From: Euryodendron excelsum
Lineage: Eukaryota > Streptophyta > Magnoliopsida > Ericales > Pentaphylacaceae
Length of the DNA: 64,000 bases
NCBI GenBank assembly: GCA_033060915.1
Contig: CM065378.1
Span: forward strand, 30,023,501 to 30,087,500
Reading direction: 5' to 3'
Notes under the pieces: model-generated
Database searches by the model: none
Told to the model about the DNA's origin: nothing
What the model saw: only the letters and a program-made list of their open reading frames with translations
In this document: positions 33,890 through 46,000 of the stretch, piece by piece
How positions within the stretch are numbered: position 1 is the stretch's first letter
Layout of the letters: each line of letters begins with the position of its first letter
Made by a program: the position numbers and the translations under genes

Positions 33890-34994
33890 TTGGGGGTGGG
33901 TGTTTGCAAAGCTATAAAATGATTCGGCAACAATAGGAAGGGAAGAAATAGTTCTTTTCTTTTCAACAAGTATAAGTCGGTTGCAAATTGCTATGATTTT
34001 TCAATTTAATTACCAAAGAAACTGTATTTTATAGGTTTAAGCACCCAGAAGCCAAAAACAAAAAAAGAGAAATTGAAAATTTACGGATGAAAGAAATTAA
34101 AACAAAAATAAAGCAAAACAATGAAAAGCCAATAATCCACACAAAAATTGGCTATTTAAGCTGGAAATTCTTACACCCTCCAACGACATGGGATTCATGG
34201 GAAAAAGAAAAAGAAAAAGAAAATGCAACATAAGTAAACGGTAATGCTATATTTGGAACTCTAATTTATCAATATTGTATTTGGAACTCGGATTTATTAA
34301 AAGAAAAACAAAAGAAAAAGAAAAGGTCAGGAAAAAAATAACAAAATGAAAGAGAATTTTTGTTATATTTTTCCTTACATTTGTCTTTTTCTTTTCTTTT
34401 TTATCACCAAATCTTTGATCTAAATATAGCCTAATGAAAAGAGAAAAAAAAAAAAAAAAAAGAGAAGAAGATGGAATATTTCAAATTCTTATTGGTTTCT
34501 TTTATATTTTTTTTTATCTTTTATTTTCTCTAACAACTAAAAATATAATTTCATATTCATTTCTTTTTTTCTTTTTCCTCATCAAATCTTAAATCTAAAC
34601 AGTGGGAAACAAAATGAGCGTGATTGTTGAGGCAAAAGAATGGTAGAAGAAAAAGCAAAGCGAAGTTGTCCTTTTTTTCATTGCCTGGAAGTTCTCTGCA
34701 GCATATTAAACGTGTTTTTAGATGAAAAAACAAAGCAAAGTTGTTTGTTTTCATTTCCGGCGAAGTTACTCCGCACCATCTCAAAGTTAGGAAAAGAAAC
34801 AAGAAAATATTGATAAACGAAATATTGAAAATATCGATATCTCTCTGACTCTGTACAATAAATTAAAGTTTCAATCTTCACATTTAAGGTTCAGACATAA
34901 GTGAAATATCTCTCCATGCATCCTTCTACCCTTCATTCTTTCCTTCCATTCTCCAGAACTTCCCGGTATCGCTTCATTTCCTTTTATAGAAGCA
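33890..34994. other. A/T-rich spacer
   Basis: Homopolymer-rich (A runs near 34,445, T runs near 34,509). No gene supported; short open frames are chance. Confidence 0.5.
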
Positions 34995-35004
34995 TATGTT
35001 ATAC

Positions 35005-35278
35005 GGATTTAGATTTTCTCTATTTTATGAATTGAAATGGAGATCTTTAATTCATAATCAATGGCCTAGATGTAATCTCATCACATGTCTTATTAAAATT
35101 ACATCGTTTTGTATTAAAATTTATTTTTTTATATATAACTATAAAATTATTTATTTTTAAATAAATTTTAAGTCAACTCATCTAAACTCTTCATTTTTAT
35201 GTTAGCTAACGTGTCAACATCTAAATCAATGAAATGAAAACCTCCATTCTAATTCATGAAATGGAGAGAATCCAAATC
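35005..35278. mobile_element. Small MITE with a 10-bp direct flank repeat
   Basis: 274 bp with about 45-bp imperfect inverted repeats (GGATTTAGATTTTCTC against GATTTGGATTCTCTC; both continue to a shared AATGGAG). Flanked by identical TATGTTATAC (34,995-35,004 and 35,279-35,288). A 9-10 bp duplication suggests a Mutator-like origin. Confidence 0.8.
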
Positions 35279-35288
35279 TATGTTATAC

Positions 35289-37167
35289 GTACCTATCTAT
35301 GTATATGAAGGCTAGAAGCATTCATCCCGCTTATGATAATTTACAAGTAAAAAATTCAACTCTTATTTGTGTTGAGAACTAGAATTTGTGGGGAAAAAAA
35401 ATAAAAAATAGAATATTTGTTTTAGTTGTTTAGTTATAAAAAAAGTGAAAAAATAATAAATAAATAAATAAAAAATCCGTATTATAACATTTCTCTTTAA
35501 CCTACGTTATAACAAGAAATGCTTTTGTTTTTATTGACATAGCCCTGTTTAACTTCAACGTAAGCGTGCTAGGTCAGCGAGCTCTGGTTGAAATAAATTA
35601 CTATAATTCGTGTCGCCTATGGCCAAGCTAAGGGCAACGTCCTTATTTTTTTTCTTTCAAGCGACAAGGTTGTTTAAGTCTTTGTCTACGCAATCTAACT
35701 AAAGTTCCCTATCTCTTGGTCGGTCAACTAACTTATTTATTTATTGGTTTGTTTAGTCTTTTTGGCTATATATTTATTTTTCCTAGTGAAAGTCATTGCT
35801 GCAGGTTATCTCGGTCTTTGTTTATGCAGATTAAGGTTCGATATGTCAGACTACTTTATTCATTTATTTTGTTTTTATGTCCATTTGGATCAGCTTACTT
35901 AGCTAATTTTTTTATTACCCTTACAAGCTGTTTCAACTAAAACTTAAATTTCTACCTTTTATATTTTTTAATTTATGCATTTGATTTTTTGTCAAAAGTT
36001 AGATGCCTAAGGCCTTTATTATAAAATATAATTTTTAAAAAATTTAGAGTCATAAAAAGCTGAAGGCTTAAGGCAGCCGCCTCAACCGGCTAGGGAGGTG
36101 AATCAGTCCTGTATTTAAATAAACTAGCTTAATCTTGATCCAAAAATGATCTTTTAAGTTTTTGTTGTATATATTTATATTTTGACTAGAAGTCACAGCA
36201 AGTTGTCTTAAGTCTTTTTTTTTTCAACTAATTTATTTATTTATTTCTTTTTTTCGCCCTTTTGCATTGTCTTTTAATAATTATAAAGCCTTTGTTGTCA
36301 TATATTTATATTTCGTTAGAAGTGACGGCTGGTCATAAAGTCTTTGTTATGCAACCTAAGTGATAATACAGTAAATTGGTGGGGTTGGTCTCCAGATTGG
36401 CAACAAGCTGCTTCGGTTATCTGAGAGGTAAAAAAGGGTGAGAGACACCGGTGTAGTGGCTGCTAAGGACACTCCAATGCCAAAGTTAAATTTCTGGAGG
36501 TATTTCAATAGAGTTTTGACTAGGGTTTATGTTTGCGTATACCTTGGAGAAGATGAGTTTCCCTTTTATATGAGTAGGTATCCTAATAGCTCTAAGAGGG
36601 CGTTGCATGCATGGAAATAATGGGAGATGGTTGTCTCTCCACGTGGCAGTCTGGCATTAGAAGACCTGACTGGTGGCAGGATAGTGGGGGAATAGCTGTC
36701 TAACTTCACACGTGGTGCTCCCTTAAGCTTGCGTCAGAGCGGGGGAAGATAACTACCTCCTGCTACATGCAAAGTTGTGGAGCTGGTAGCACGTTATCAT
36801 GATTGGGTTGTCAGTGATGGCCTCCACTAGTGCGATCGTGAGGAACATGATCGACACCATCCCAGGAGGTCTACTTAGTCGTGCTTGGTGCGGTTTGCTC
36901 GATCGTGCTCGAGTCAGTTGGAGCTCTCAGGATTGATCTTTATTGTCTTCTTGCTTGACATGTACCCTGAGAGGCCTATTCTCGATATGGAGGGATTCCC
37001 AATCGGTCCCCATCAGTTGCCCCCAATTCCTCTAAGTATTCCAGGCGTGGTCAGGGAAATTCCTGGTCAGCCCGTTAGGGTATTCCTAATCGGTCCCCAT
37101 TAGTTGCCCACAATTCCTTTAAGTACCCCAAGCGTGGTCAAGGAAATTCCTAGGATGATGAGTGTCT
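35289..37167. other. Spacer, possibly old retroelement sequence
   Basis: No gene. Near 36,994-37,150 there is an imperfect two-copy tandem repeat of about 91 bp (each copy with ATCGGTCCCCAT and AATTCCT). The stretch 36,400-37,167 is less AT-rich and resembles LTR or untranslated retroelement sequence, but I cannot assign it. The final TCT (37,165-37,167) is the CACTA target site. Confidence 0.35.
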
Positions 37168-37179
37168 CACTACTAAAAA

Positions 37180-37440
37180 AATGACTTTTTGCCTCGAAAG
37201 TTTTTGCGACGGCTACTTTGCAGTGGCAAAAAAAGAATTTTGCCATGGCAAGAATGCCGTGGCAAAAACCCATCGCAAATAGTTTTTTGCCACGGTAATT
37301 TGCCACGGGAAGATATATAATCGCATAAAGTAGTTGTTGACTCAGGTATTTGCGACGACAAGATTGTCGTGGCAAAAGATGATTTTAGCAACGGACTTTT
37401 GCGACGGCATTGCGGCCTGTCGCAAATACCTAAGTAAAAA
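37180..37440. repeat. CACTA left subterminal repeats
   Basis: At least eight occurrences, on both strands, of a short motif around TTGCCACGGCAA / TTTGCGACGGC. In En/Spm such subterminal motifs are bound by TNPA. Confidence 0.8.
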
Positions 37441-37812
37441 CCAAAGTCATTTTGGATTCAAACAAAAATGAATATTTTGAAACGGCGTCGTTTTGGATTT
37501 GGCGGGTTTCTTCTTCCATTTCCCCCTTTTTTTCCTGCAACCCTAGCCCCTGCCTCCCCTTTCCTCCCCCGCTTGCTTTCATTTCCCCCTTTCTTTTGCG
37601 AAACTCTAGCCGCTCTCTCCCCTTTCCTCCTCCGATGCACCTCCTTGCCGCTGCTCGTCCTTGTCGATGCCCGTCCTTGCCGCTGCACCACCTTGCCATT
37701 CCTAAATCCGTTTGCGATGACCATATTTTGGTGATGTGGTGAAATGAATAACTTGCCTCAAGCTGTTGGATGAAGATTGTGCTGAAGATTTTGCTGGTAA
37801 CCAACGGGTAAG

Positions 37813-37850
<38 letters not shown>
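37813..37850. repeat. (CT)n microsatellite in CACTA 5-prime region
   Basis: A CT run of about 38 bases directly after a splice-donor-like GGGTAAGC, in what is probably the untranslated leader of the CACTA transcript. The interval 37,850-39,360 holds no coding sequence I can recognise. Confidence 0.75.
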
Positions 37851-37853
<3 letters not shown>

Positions 37854-39363
37854 ATTTGCCTCTCTGTCTCTCTTTACCTTCGAGTCTCTCTCTACTTTCT
37901 GGGTTGTTTCTAGGGCTTTATCTCTTTACCTTCCATTTTTCTAGAGGTTAGATTTAATTTTCCCTCCTCCTTCTTACCTCTTCTTTTACATTTTACCATT
38001 TACTTCCCGTTAAAGTCCAATTTTGTTAGACCTCCTTTTCTCAATCCATGTCGATTTGTAGGTTTAGAATTCGACTTCTGCATTTGTGAGTTATTGGAGC
38101 GAAGAGTGTCGTGTTTCTCAAGTTTCGAATCAGGTATGGCGGCTTCTATTTTCTCTTATTTTCTGTCATAACTGAAAATTTGCTCAGCTCTTTTATGCAA
38201 TGCCATTGGAATTGAGTGAAGAGGATGGCTCGTTTTGTCAGTTATATTATATGAGAGCTTCTGTTTTCTATTCTTTCTAGTTCAAGATCCATTCTTGCAT
38301 TTTTTATTTATTTTTGGTTAATTTCTGTAGAATCTTATTTCGTTTCTTTAACTATTTCTTGTACTGACATGTAAAGTTTCTCAGGTTAGTTTTTCCCCAT
38401 TTTTGTTCTTTCTGGTTTGGTTTTTTTGATCTTGTTTGTGGACCAAATTGACACTATAATTTAATGAGTTTCTCTTATTAACTTGAGCAAGTTTCAGACC
38501 ATTTGTTTTTATGAATTTGACATCAGGTTCGCTGATTTACAAGATCCCAAAAAGTCTAAAACCTACAAACACTATATTTGGATTTGGATTTTGATTTGGG
38601 TAAGAGAAAAAAAAATGAAATGAAATTTTTACGGGTTTAGTATTTTATGGATAACTAAACAAAACAAAAATGAATTTTTTTAGCAAATACTAGTTAATGT
38701 CTTTTTAGCAAAAATGAATTAATTTTTGTATATTTGTCATCAATTCATAAATTATATAGATTTGATAAGAAAATGAAATCTTTGATACACAAACATCTTT
38801 GATAAGAAAATGAAATGTTTACAATGATATATGGCATGCATACATATATATTTATATTTTGATTACCTCATGCTTGCATGAGTTAATTGAAGGATAAGAA
38901 AACAACCTTAGACCCATTCGAGAATCCTCATCAGAGTTTGTGGATTCGGCTCTGATGAGATGGTTCTTGAATTGTCCAATTTTGGATAGTTCGGGAATGC
39001 ATAAGTCTATATGGCAGTTAGTGCCTCACCGCTTCAAATTGTTTATCTTTGAGGGTTATTTCGTGTGGCAAATCATGTAGTTCTCGGCGTACATACTGGA
39101 TGTAGTGTATATCAACGCACTCATCTATGTCGTGTACGTGGAGAATTGCAGGGAAATGCTGCCGGATTTTCTAAGGAGATGGACGAAGCGGTTTGAGCTG
39201 CTTTATGCTATATAGATTGTGCATTCCTGAATAGGATAGGACCACCTACCTATTAGAGAGGAGTTGGATGGATAGGTTTCATAATGCATGGGCATATAAA
39301 TAGACTATTTTTTAGTTGTTGTGGCGAATAAGTAATATTGTTGATGTTGGCATATGTAGAACT

Positions 39364-42300
39364 ATGGACAGGAGTTGGATTGATTTAGGTGATAGGTTGT
39401 TACCGGAGTATGTTAATGGGATTGATCAATTCCTATCATTTGCGTATGCCTGCTAGGATGAAAGTTTTGTGATATGGTGTCTGTGTAAGAGGTGTGCAAA
39501 TCGATATCACAACCCATGAGACGTTATGCGTAACCATCTTTTGAAGAGTGAGATGTGTAGGAATTACAAAAATTGGACAAGTCACGGGAAAGCCTGTCGT
39601 CCTTTGCAGCCTCACCGACAAAATGAAGTGTTAATGGAATTTGACATTTGCACTGACATTAGGGATGACATGGTTGGAATGATACAAGAGGCTATTCCAC
39701 ATGTTGGCACAACTTCTGAGAATGATGAGGACCAGATAGGGGAAAATCAAGAAACGACTGACTTTTTCAAACTTTTGGAAGAGGCACAGACTGAATTGTA
39801 TTCGGGTTGTCAGAAATTTACTAAACTATCATTCATTGTTCGACTTTTGCATATGAAGGTGCTAAATAGTTGGATGGACAAGTCGATCGATATGTTACTT
39901 GATTTGTTGTGTGAGGCTTTCCCTAAGGGAGTGAATCTTTCGAAGAACTACTATGAAGCTCGAAAGATAACTGAAAATTTGCGGTTCACTTATAAGACTT
40001 GGGATGCATGCCCTAACAGTTGTATGTTGTTTCGAAATGGGGATGTCGATCTTAATCAATGTGTCGTCTGTAGCAGTTCTAGATAGAAAGAATGTGATGA
40101 TACTGGAGACTCTAAAGGTAAGAAGAAACCTGCAAAACAGATGAGGTATTTTCTTCTGAAGCCAAGGTTGCAAAGGTTGTTTATGTCGTCACAGACGTCA
40201 AAGGCAATGAGATGGCATGCAGGGGAAAGGGTAAATGATGGGACTTTAAGGCATCCTGCTGATTCACCGACATGAAAACATTTTGATCAGCACAATCCAG
40301 ACTTTGCCAGTGATCCTCGTAGTGTAAGACTTGGCCTTACATCAGATGGATTCAACCCATTCAGGTCAATGAACATAGTCCACAGTACTTCGCCTGTAGT
40401 GTTGATTCCGTACAACTTACCACCTTGGATGTGTATGAAGCAACCCTTTCTGATCTTGTCTATGCTTATTGATAGCCCAAAATCCCTTGACGATAAGATT
40501 GATGTGTATTTAGATCCGTTGATTGAGGAGTTGAATGAGTTGTGAAATGAAGGTGTGCGCACGTTTGATGCATCGACGGAAGAAATATTTCAATTGCATG
40601 CATGTTTGTTGTGGACAATAAGTGATTTCCCTGCATATGCCATGTTGTCAGGATGAAGTACAAAGGGTGAATATGCTTGTCCCTGTTGCAATAAGGAAAC
40701 TAATTCCCTATGGTTGAAGCATGGTAGAAAATTTTCGTACAGGGGTCATCGACGATTCTTACCTAACGGTCACAAATTCCGAAAGGATAAGGTTTCTTTT
40801 GATGGCACCTGGGAGTTAAAAGGCAAGCCTAAAGTGTTATTTGGATCAAATCTATTGCTACAATTAGAGTCGGAAGGAATTCTAACTCAATGCAAGAGAG
40901 ATAATCTTATAGAAAGGTGCAGAAGGTTAGTGGAAAAGGACAATCCTGGATCAAAAAACCATAATTGGAAGAAGAAGAGTATATTCTATGAGTTGCCATA
41001 CTGGAGACACAATTTGATCAGACACAAACTTGATGTGATACATACAGAAAAGAATGCCTGTGACAATGTATTGTGGACAATACTGGGAGTTGTGGGGAAG
41101 TCAAAGGATAATTCAAGTGCTAGGCGTGATCTGGAGCTCATGAAACTTAGAAAAGCATTGCACCCACAGGATAGAGGGAACAATAAAGTCTACTTGCCAC
41201 CTGGCAGTTCACGCTCTCTAAGGAAGAGAATGGCTTGTTCTTGAAAGTTCTTAAGGATGTTAGAGTGCTGAATGGATATGCATCCAATATATCCCGTCAT
41301 GTCCGTTTGGAAGACAGAACCATTTGGGGTTTAAAGAGTCACGATAAACATGTCACGATTCAACAACTTATTCCTCTGGCTATACGAAATACATTGCCTT
41401 ATAATGTTATTCAGCCGTTGATTGAATTGAGCAACTTTTTCAGGCAACTGTGCTCGAAGATCAATTGTGCAATTGACTTATAATATATTCAGGACCTTAT
41501 CGCGGTAACACTTTGTCATCTTGAGAAAATCTTCCCTCCATCATTCTTCGATGTCATGGAGCACTTACCCATACATTTAGCTAAAGAAGCATTGTTAGCT
41601 GGACCAGTGCAATATCAGTGGATGTACTCAATTGAGAGGTATCTTCTAACGTTAAAGGAATATTTCCGTAACCGAGCTTTCCTTGAGGGTTCAATAGCTA
41701 AAGGTTACTTAATGGAGGAGTGCATGAATTTTTGTGCCCAATATCTGGATGATGTGGAAACAAAATCCAATCGACCAGTGCGGAACAAAGATGGTCCAGT
41801 GGGGAATGGTTTGGAATATATTATTGACCTCAAATCAAAGATGCAGATTCATCGCTATGTCTTGTTCAATACAAAATTAGTTGAACCATTCATAAAGTAA
41901 GTTATTTAATTAATAGTCTTAAATTTTTTTTAATAATCCATGTACATGATATGTTGATATCTCTCAAATTACACAGTGTGCACCTTGCATTCATTAAGCA
42001 AAAAAGGCCAAGTGTAGATGGTCGCCAGATTCAACGCGAACATTTCGAAACATTCCACACTTGATTCAAAGAACATGTATGTACTTATCAATCATACATA
42101 CACTAAACTATGCATACGTAGGATATGAATGCATTAATGTGTGTATGTATGTTTTAAACAGGTACAAACTATGCTAACAAGTGATGTCATACTGTCCAAA
42201 AAAATAACTGCATTGGTAGCTAGCCTTGATTCGGTGGCATGTAAGTATAATGCATGTAATGTGAATGGGTTTCATTTTCGAGTGAAAGGCATGGATGACC

Positions 42301-42812
42301 ATCGAATTTCACAAAATAGTGGTGTAACTTTAAAGGCAGAGACATTAAGTTATGCTAGTCGAAGGGATAACAATCCTCGTGTTGGGGTTGTGTACTATTA
42401 TGGACAATTAACTGACATTATAAAAGTAAGATACACTAATAACATGAAATATGTGTTATTTAAGTGTGATTGGATTGATAACAATCATGGAAAGAAGGAA
42501 GATGCCTTTAAGTTCACATTGGTCAACTTCAACCACTTGTTGTACCGAGATGATCGAGTTACAGATGAACCGTTCATCTTGGCATCCCAAGCAGAGCAGG
42601 TTTGGTATGCATCAAATGCTTTGGCACCATAGTGGCAAGTTGTTGTGAAGATGTCACAGAGAGGTTTGTTTGATATGAATTCCTTAGATCCTCAAGCCGA
42701 TCCATACACGAGTCAACGATTAGAAGAGAATGTAGTGATAATTCATGAGCGTGATGCTAATTGGGTTAGGGAAAGAACTGAAGGAGAGACAGTTGATGAT
42801 GTTACTACTTAA
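39364..42812 (+). pseudogene. TNP2-type CACTA transposase
   Basis: From ATG 39,364 it reads as a CACTA transposase: Transpos_assoc-like N-terminus (MDRSWIDLGDRLLPEY; CKRCANRYH), the TNP2/Transposase_21 core (about 40,140-41,240), DUF4218 (about 41,490-42,060) and DUF4216 (VVYYYGQLTDIIKVRY, about 42,390-42,600). Two introns are apparent: 41,898 to about 41,977 and about 42,077-42,161. In-frame stops: 39,454 TAG, 39,517 TGA, 40,084 TAG, 40,273 TGA, 40,543 TGA, 40,654 TGA, 41,481 TAA, 42,062 TGA, 42,630 TAG; plus one lost base near 41,205. It ends at TAA 42,810-42,812. The enzyme would cut and join the CACTA ends; this copy cannot. Confidence 0.92.
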
Positions 42813-43023
42813 GAAATATATCATTTTCTTGGCCTGTAATATATTAGTTTTGACTAGAAATATTTCATTTACCTTTGGACATTTTATATGAACTAGTTCT
42901 TGCTTGTCTTGCTCCATTTTTTTAGCATTACTTGAAAATATTTCCATTACTCATGTAATTTTTATTATCATCTATTATTCATGCATCCAATATGTGCAGA
43001 GAGGTTCTTACGTGTGTTGCAGA

Positions 43024-46000
43024 TGTCATCCTTGATGAGACGTGCTTATCGTCCTCGTACCATGTCTGAGGCGCTTAGGAGTAGTGAGGCCTCCACACCA
43101 TCATCATCGACACGTGCTGTCACGGCACCACCGGTTGTCACGGCACCATTACCAGCACTATTGGCTGCTACATCTACCCCATCATCATCATATACACCAT
43201 CTGGAGGTATGTATGCATCAAGTTATTATTTCACCAAGTTTATGCTAATTTAAAAAAAATTTTATGGTGTTATATATTTAATTGTCTTTGGTGATGAATC
43301 ATGTTTTGGGGCTTCATCTTAATCAGGTGGTGGTGGTCGAGGCCCTGCTAAGGGCATTGCAGACTGGGGTTTAAACCCTCGCAAGGTGGTAATACAATTC
43401 AATGAGATGGGAGAGCCTATTGGCGATGATGGTACCCGATTATCTAGTCAGCTTGGTCATCTAGTAGCAGATTGAGTACCCTTAAACTATTTGGATTGGA
43501 AAAAAGTTCCTGATAATATCAAACAAGACATTTGGGATCACGTTGTGGTAATATATTTTCAATAACTTTCACTTTTAATTTTAAACATGGGATATACAAT
43601 GTTGGCTAATATTTTGGATTTTGTTGTTTTATAGAAAAACTTAGTCAATTGTCCACCTGAATATAAATCAATTTGCATGACCACGTGCTCTAATATTTTT
43701 AGAGATCAAAAGACCAGGTTAAAAATAAAGTACTTTACACCATAAAAGGATGACCCCTCCCTCCATACTAGAGTCCATAAGGACATCATGCCAAATCTTT
43801 GGAAAGAGCTTGTGACATATTGGAGGAGCAAGGTGGCACAGGTAACATTATTAGGTCTAAGTTTATGATATCAAATGTTGTATTAATTGCATATATGTTT
43901 TGCTATGATGTAGAAAATTTCGAAACGAAATTCTGCTAATCGAGCACAGCGTGGCCACCTCATCGAACAAGGAGAACACACCTTCACCAGATACGACAAA
44001 AAGTATATTTTTAAAGTTATGTAATTTCACTTGCTAAGCACCTTTGCTATAATGTAGAAAATTATATAACTATTTTCTAATTTCAGCTATCAAACGAAAG
44101 GCGAAAGACTGATAGGATGAGCGTGTACATTGCAACACGTAATATTTCTGATCCAGATGTGGCAGCCATTATTGTGAGTAGGCTGCATAGTGGTGTAGTT
44201 GTAATTGTTTTTGTTTTTGTTTGTAATTACTTCAAAGTTTGTAGGCTGAATTTGATCGGCGACTTGAGGCAGTGCCTGAGAAGGAGAGAACTGACAAGTT
44301 TCGAGATAACATTTTCTTGAGTTTGATTGGGGAGGATAAGCATCGGTATTGCCGGACCTATGGGACAGGTATATTGCCAGCCGAGCTACGCCGAAGGACG
44401 ACTGAGCCATCGCAGCCAGCCGAACCATCGCAGCCACCCCCACATGGCCCGAGCGTCCAGGATATCACTCAGCTGGTCATGGTAGGTTTGAAAGCTGATA
44501 TTACAGAATTGGTTATATGGACCGTCTCCCAGATTGTTGGTCCGCAGGGACGGAGCACTACCGAAGCAGCTAGATAGGTGATGATGTTTTCATTTAATCT
44601 ATAATACTAGAGGCTAATGTTTTCATTTAATCATTTAATCTCCCATATTGTTTTCATTTGGTAATGATTTCATTTAATTGTGTTGACATATATACAAGAA
44701 AATAATGTGTAATACTAAAGGCTATTTCCTCCTCTCAGGTTCCGGATGCATTTAGTGGGCATCAAGTATTTTCGGAGTCTGTGGGTGATGATGTTGCAGT
44801 TACGCCACCAAGTGCTTCTCCACAACCTATTGAGCAGGTATAACATTATCCATTCTGTAGGCAAGAGGCAGAACACCATAACCTTACTCCAATGTACATT
44901 AGCAAGGCTAACCATTGTCTAGGAATTGCATCCTAATGACAACAGTAAAAAAATCTGCTGCTGCTACAGCATTTCTATAACTTCAAGCAGAGAGTGCAAG
45001 TTAATCCCATTAGTCTGCTTGTTAAGCAGACTTTTAAGGAGCACTTGTTGATCAAAATAAATATCCAAGCATAAAAGATAACATAATAGTCCAATGTTCA
45101 TTTTGCCAGTTCACACAAGCTTTATTAATAGCATTAATACAGTTGAAAAATGATATTGCTGCAATCTCTGCCCAGGAAATGCAGTAAGCTTCATTAAGCA
45201 TTTAATTTTCTATTACAAACATTATAGTAAGCTAGACTGTACAGGCAAAATTATCTACCATTTCCAACATTAATGCAACAATTTTAGTGCCTCTTGCTAA
45301 TGCAATAGCTTTACACAAATAGGGAAAGTCACACAGATTTTCATGTGAGCTTAATAAGAACAATGAAAAGGGAAATAAATTCTGACTGTAACTAAGCACC
45401 TCAGAATACTTAACCCTACCCCATCACAGATAAACACACAATACCTTCTATTGTTTCATCATTTTAAAGCATCCCACGCACACAACATTGTTTTCTGATA
45501 CATCATCTTATGCACATAGCATTTTTTTTATAAGCCATCATATGCACACAGCATTTGCAATTGCAAAGTTCAAGTTTCGGCATCTTAGGGACCAAAATGC
45601 ACGAAAGGTATAGGAACGGCGTGAAACTTGGCACGTAGCATGGTTTAGGTGAGGATGGCGTGTGGGGACAAACAGCACGGTCGCTGGAGTCCTGGTTTAG
45701 GAATTATAGTATTTTTTCTAATATTAGGACACTTGAAGTTTTAAAGTTCATGTTTCGTTGTTTTTGGGCCCAAAATCCACGAACGGTCTCGAAATGGTGT
45801 GAAACTTGGAACGTAGCACAGTTTAGGCGAGGATGATGTGTGGGGACAAATGACACAGTCGCCCGATTCCCGGTTTGGGAATTATAGAATTTTTTATAAT
45901 GTTAGGACACTTTAAGTTTTAAAATTCAAGTTTCGGCATTTTGGAGCCCAAAATCCACAAACGCTCTACGAACGGCTTGGAACTTAGCACGTAGCACGGT

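Noticed and set aside
37452..37804. Overlapping 88-124 residue frames on both strands near the CACTA left end
   Set aside because: Pro/Ser/Arg-rich translations of a C-rich leader; no homology, and both strands are open alike.
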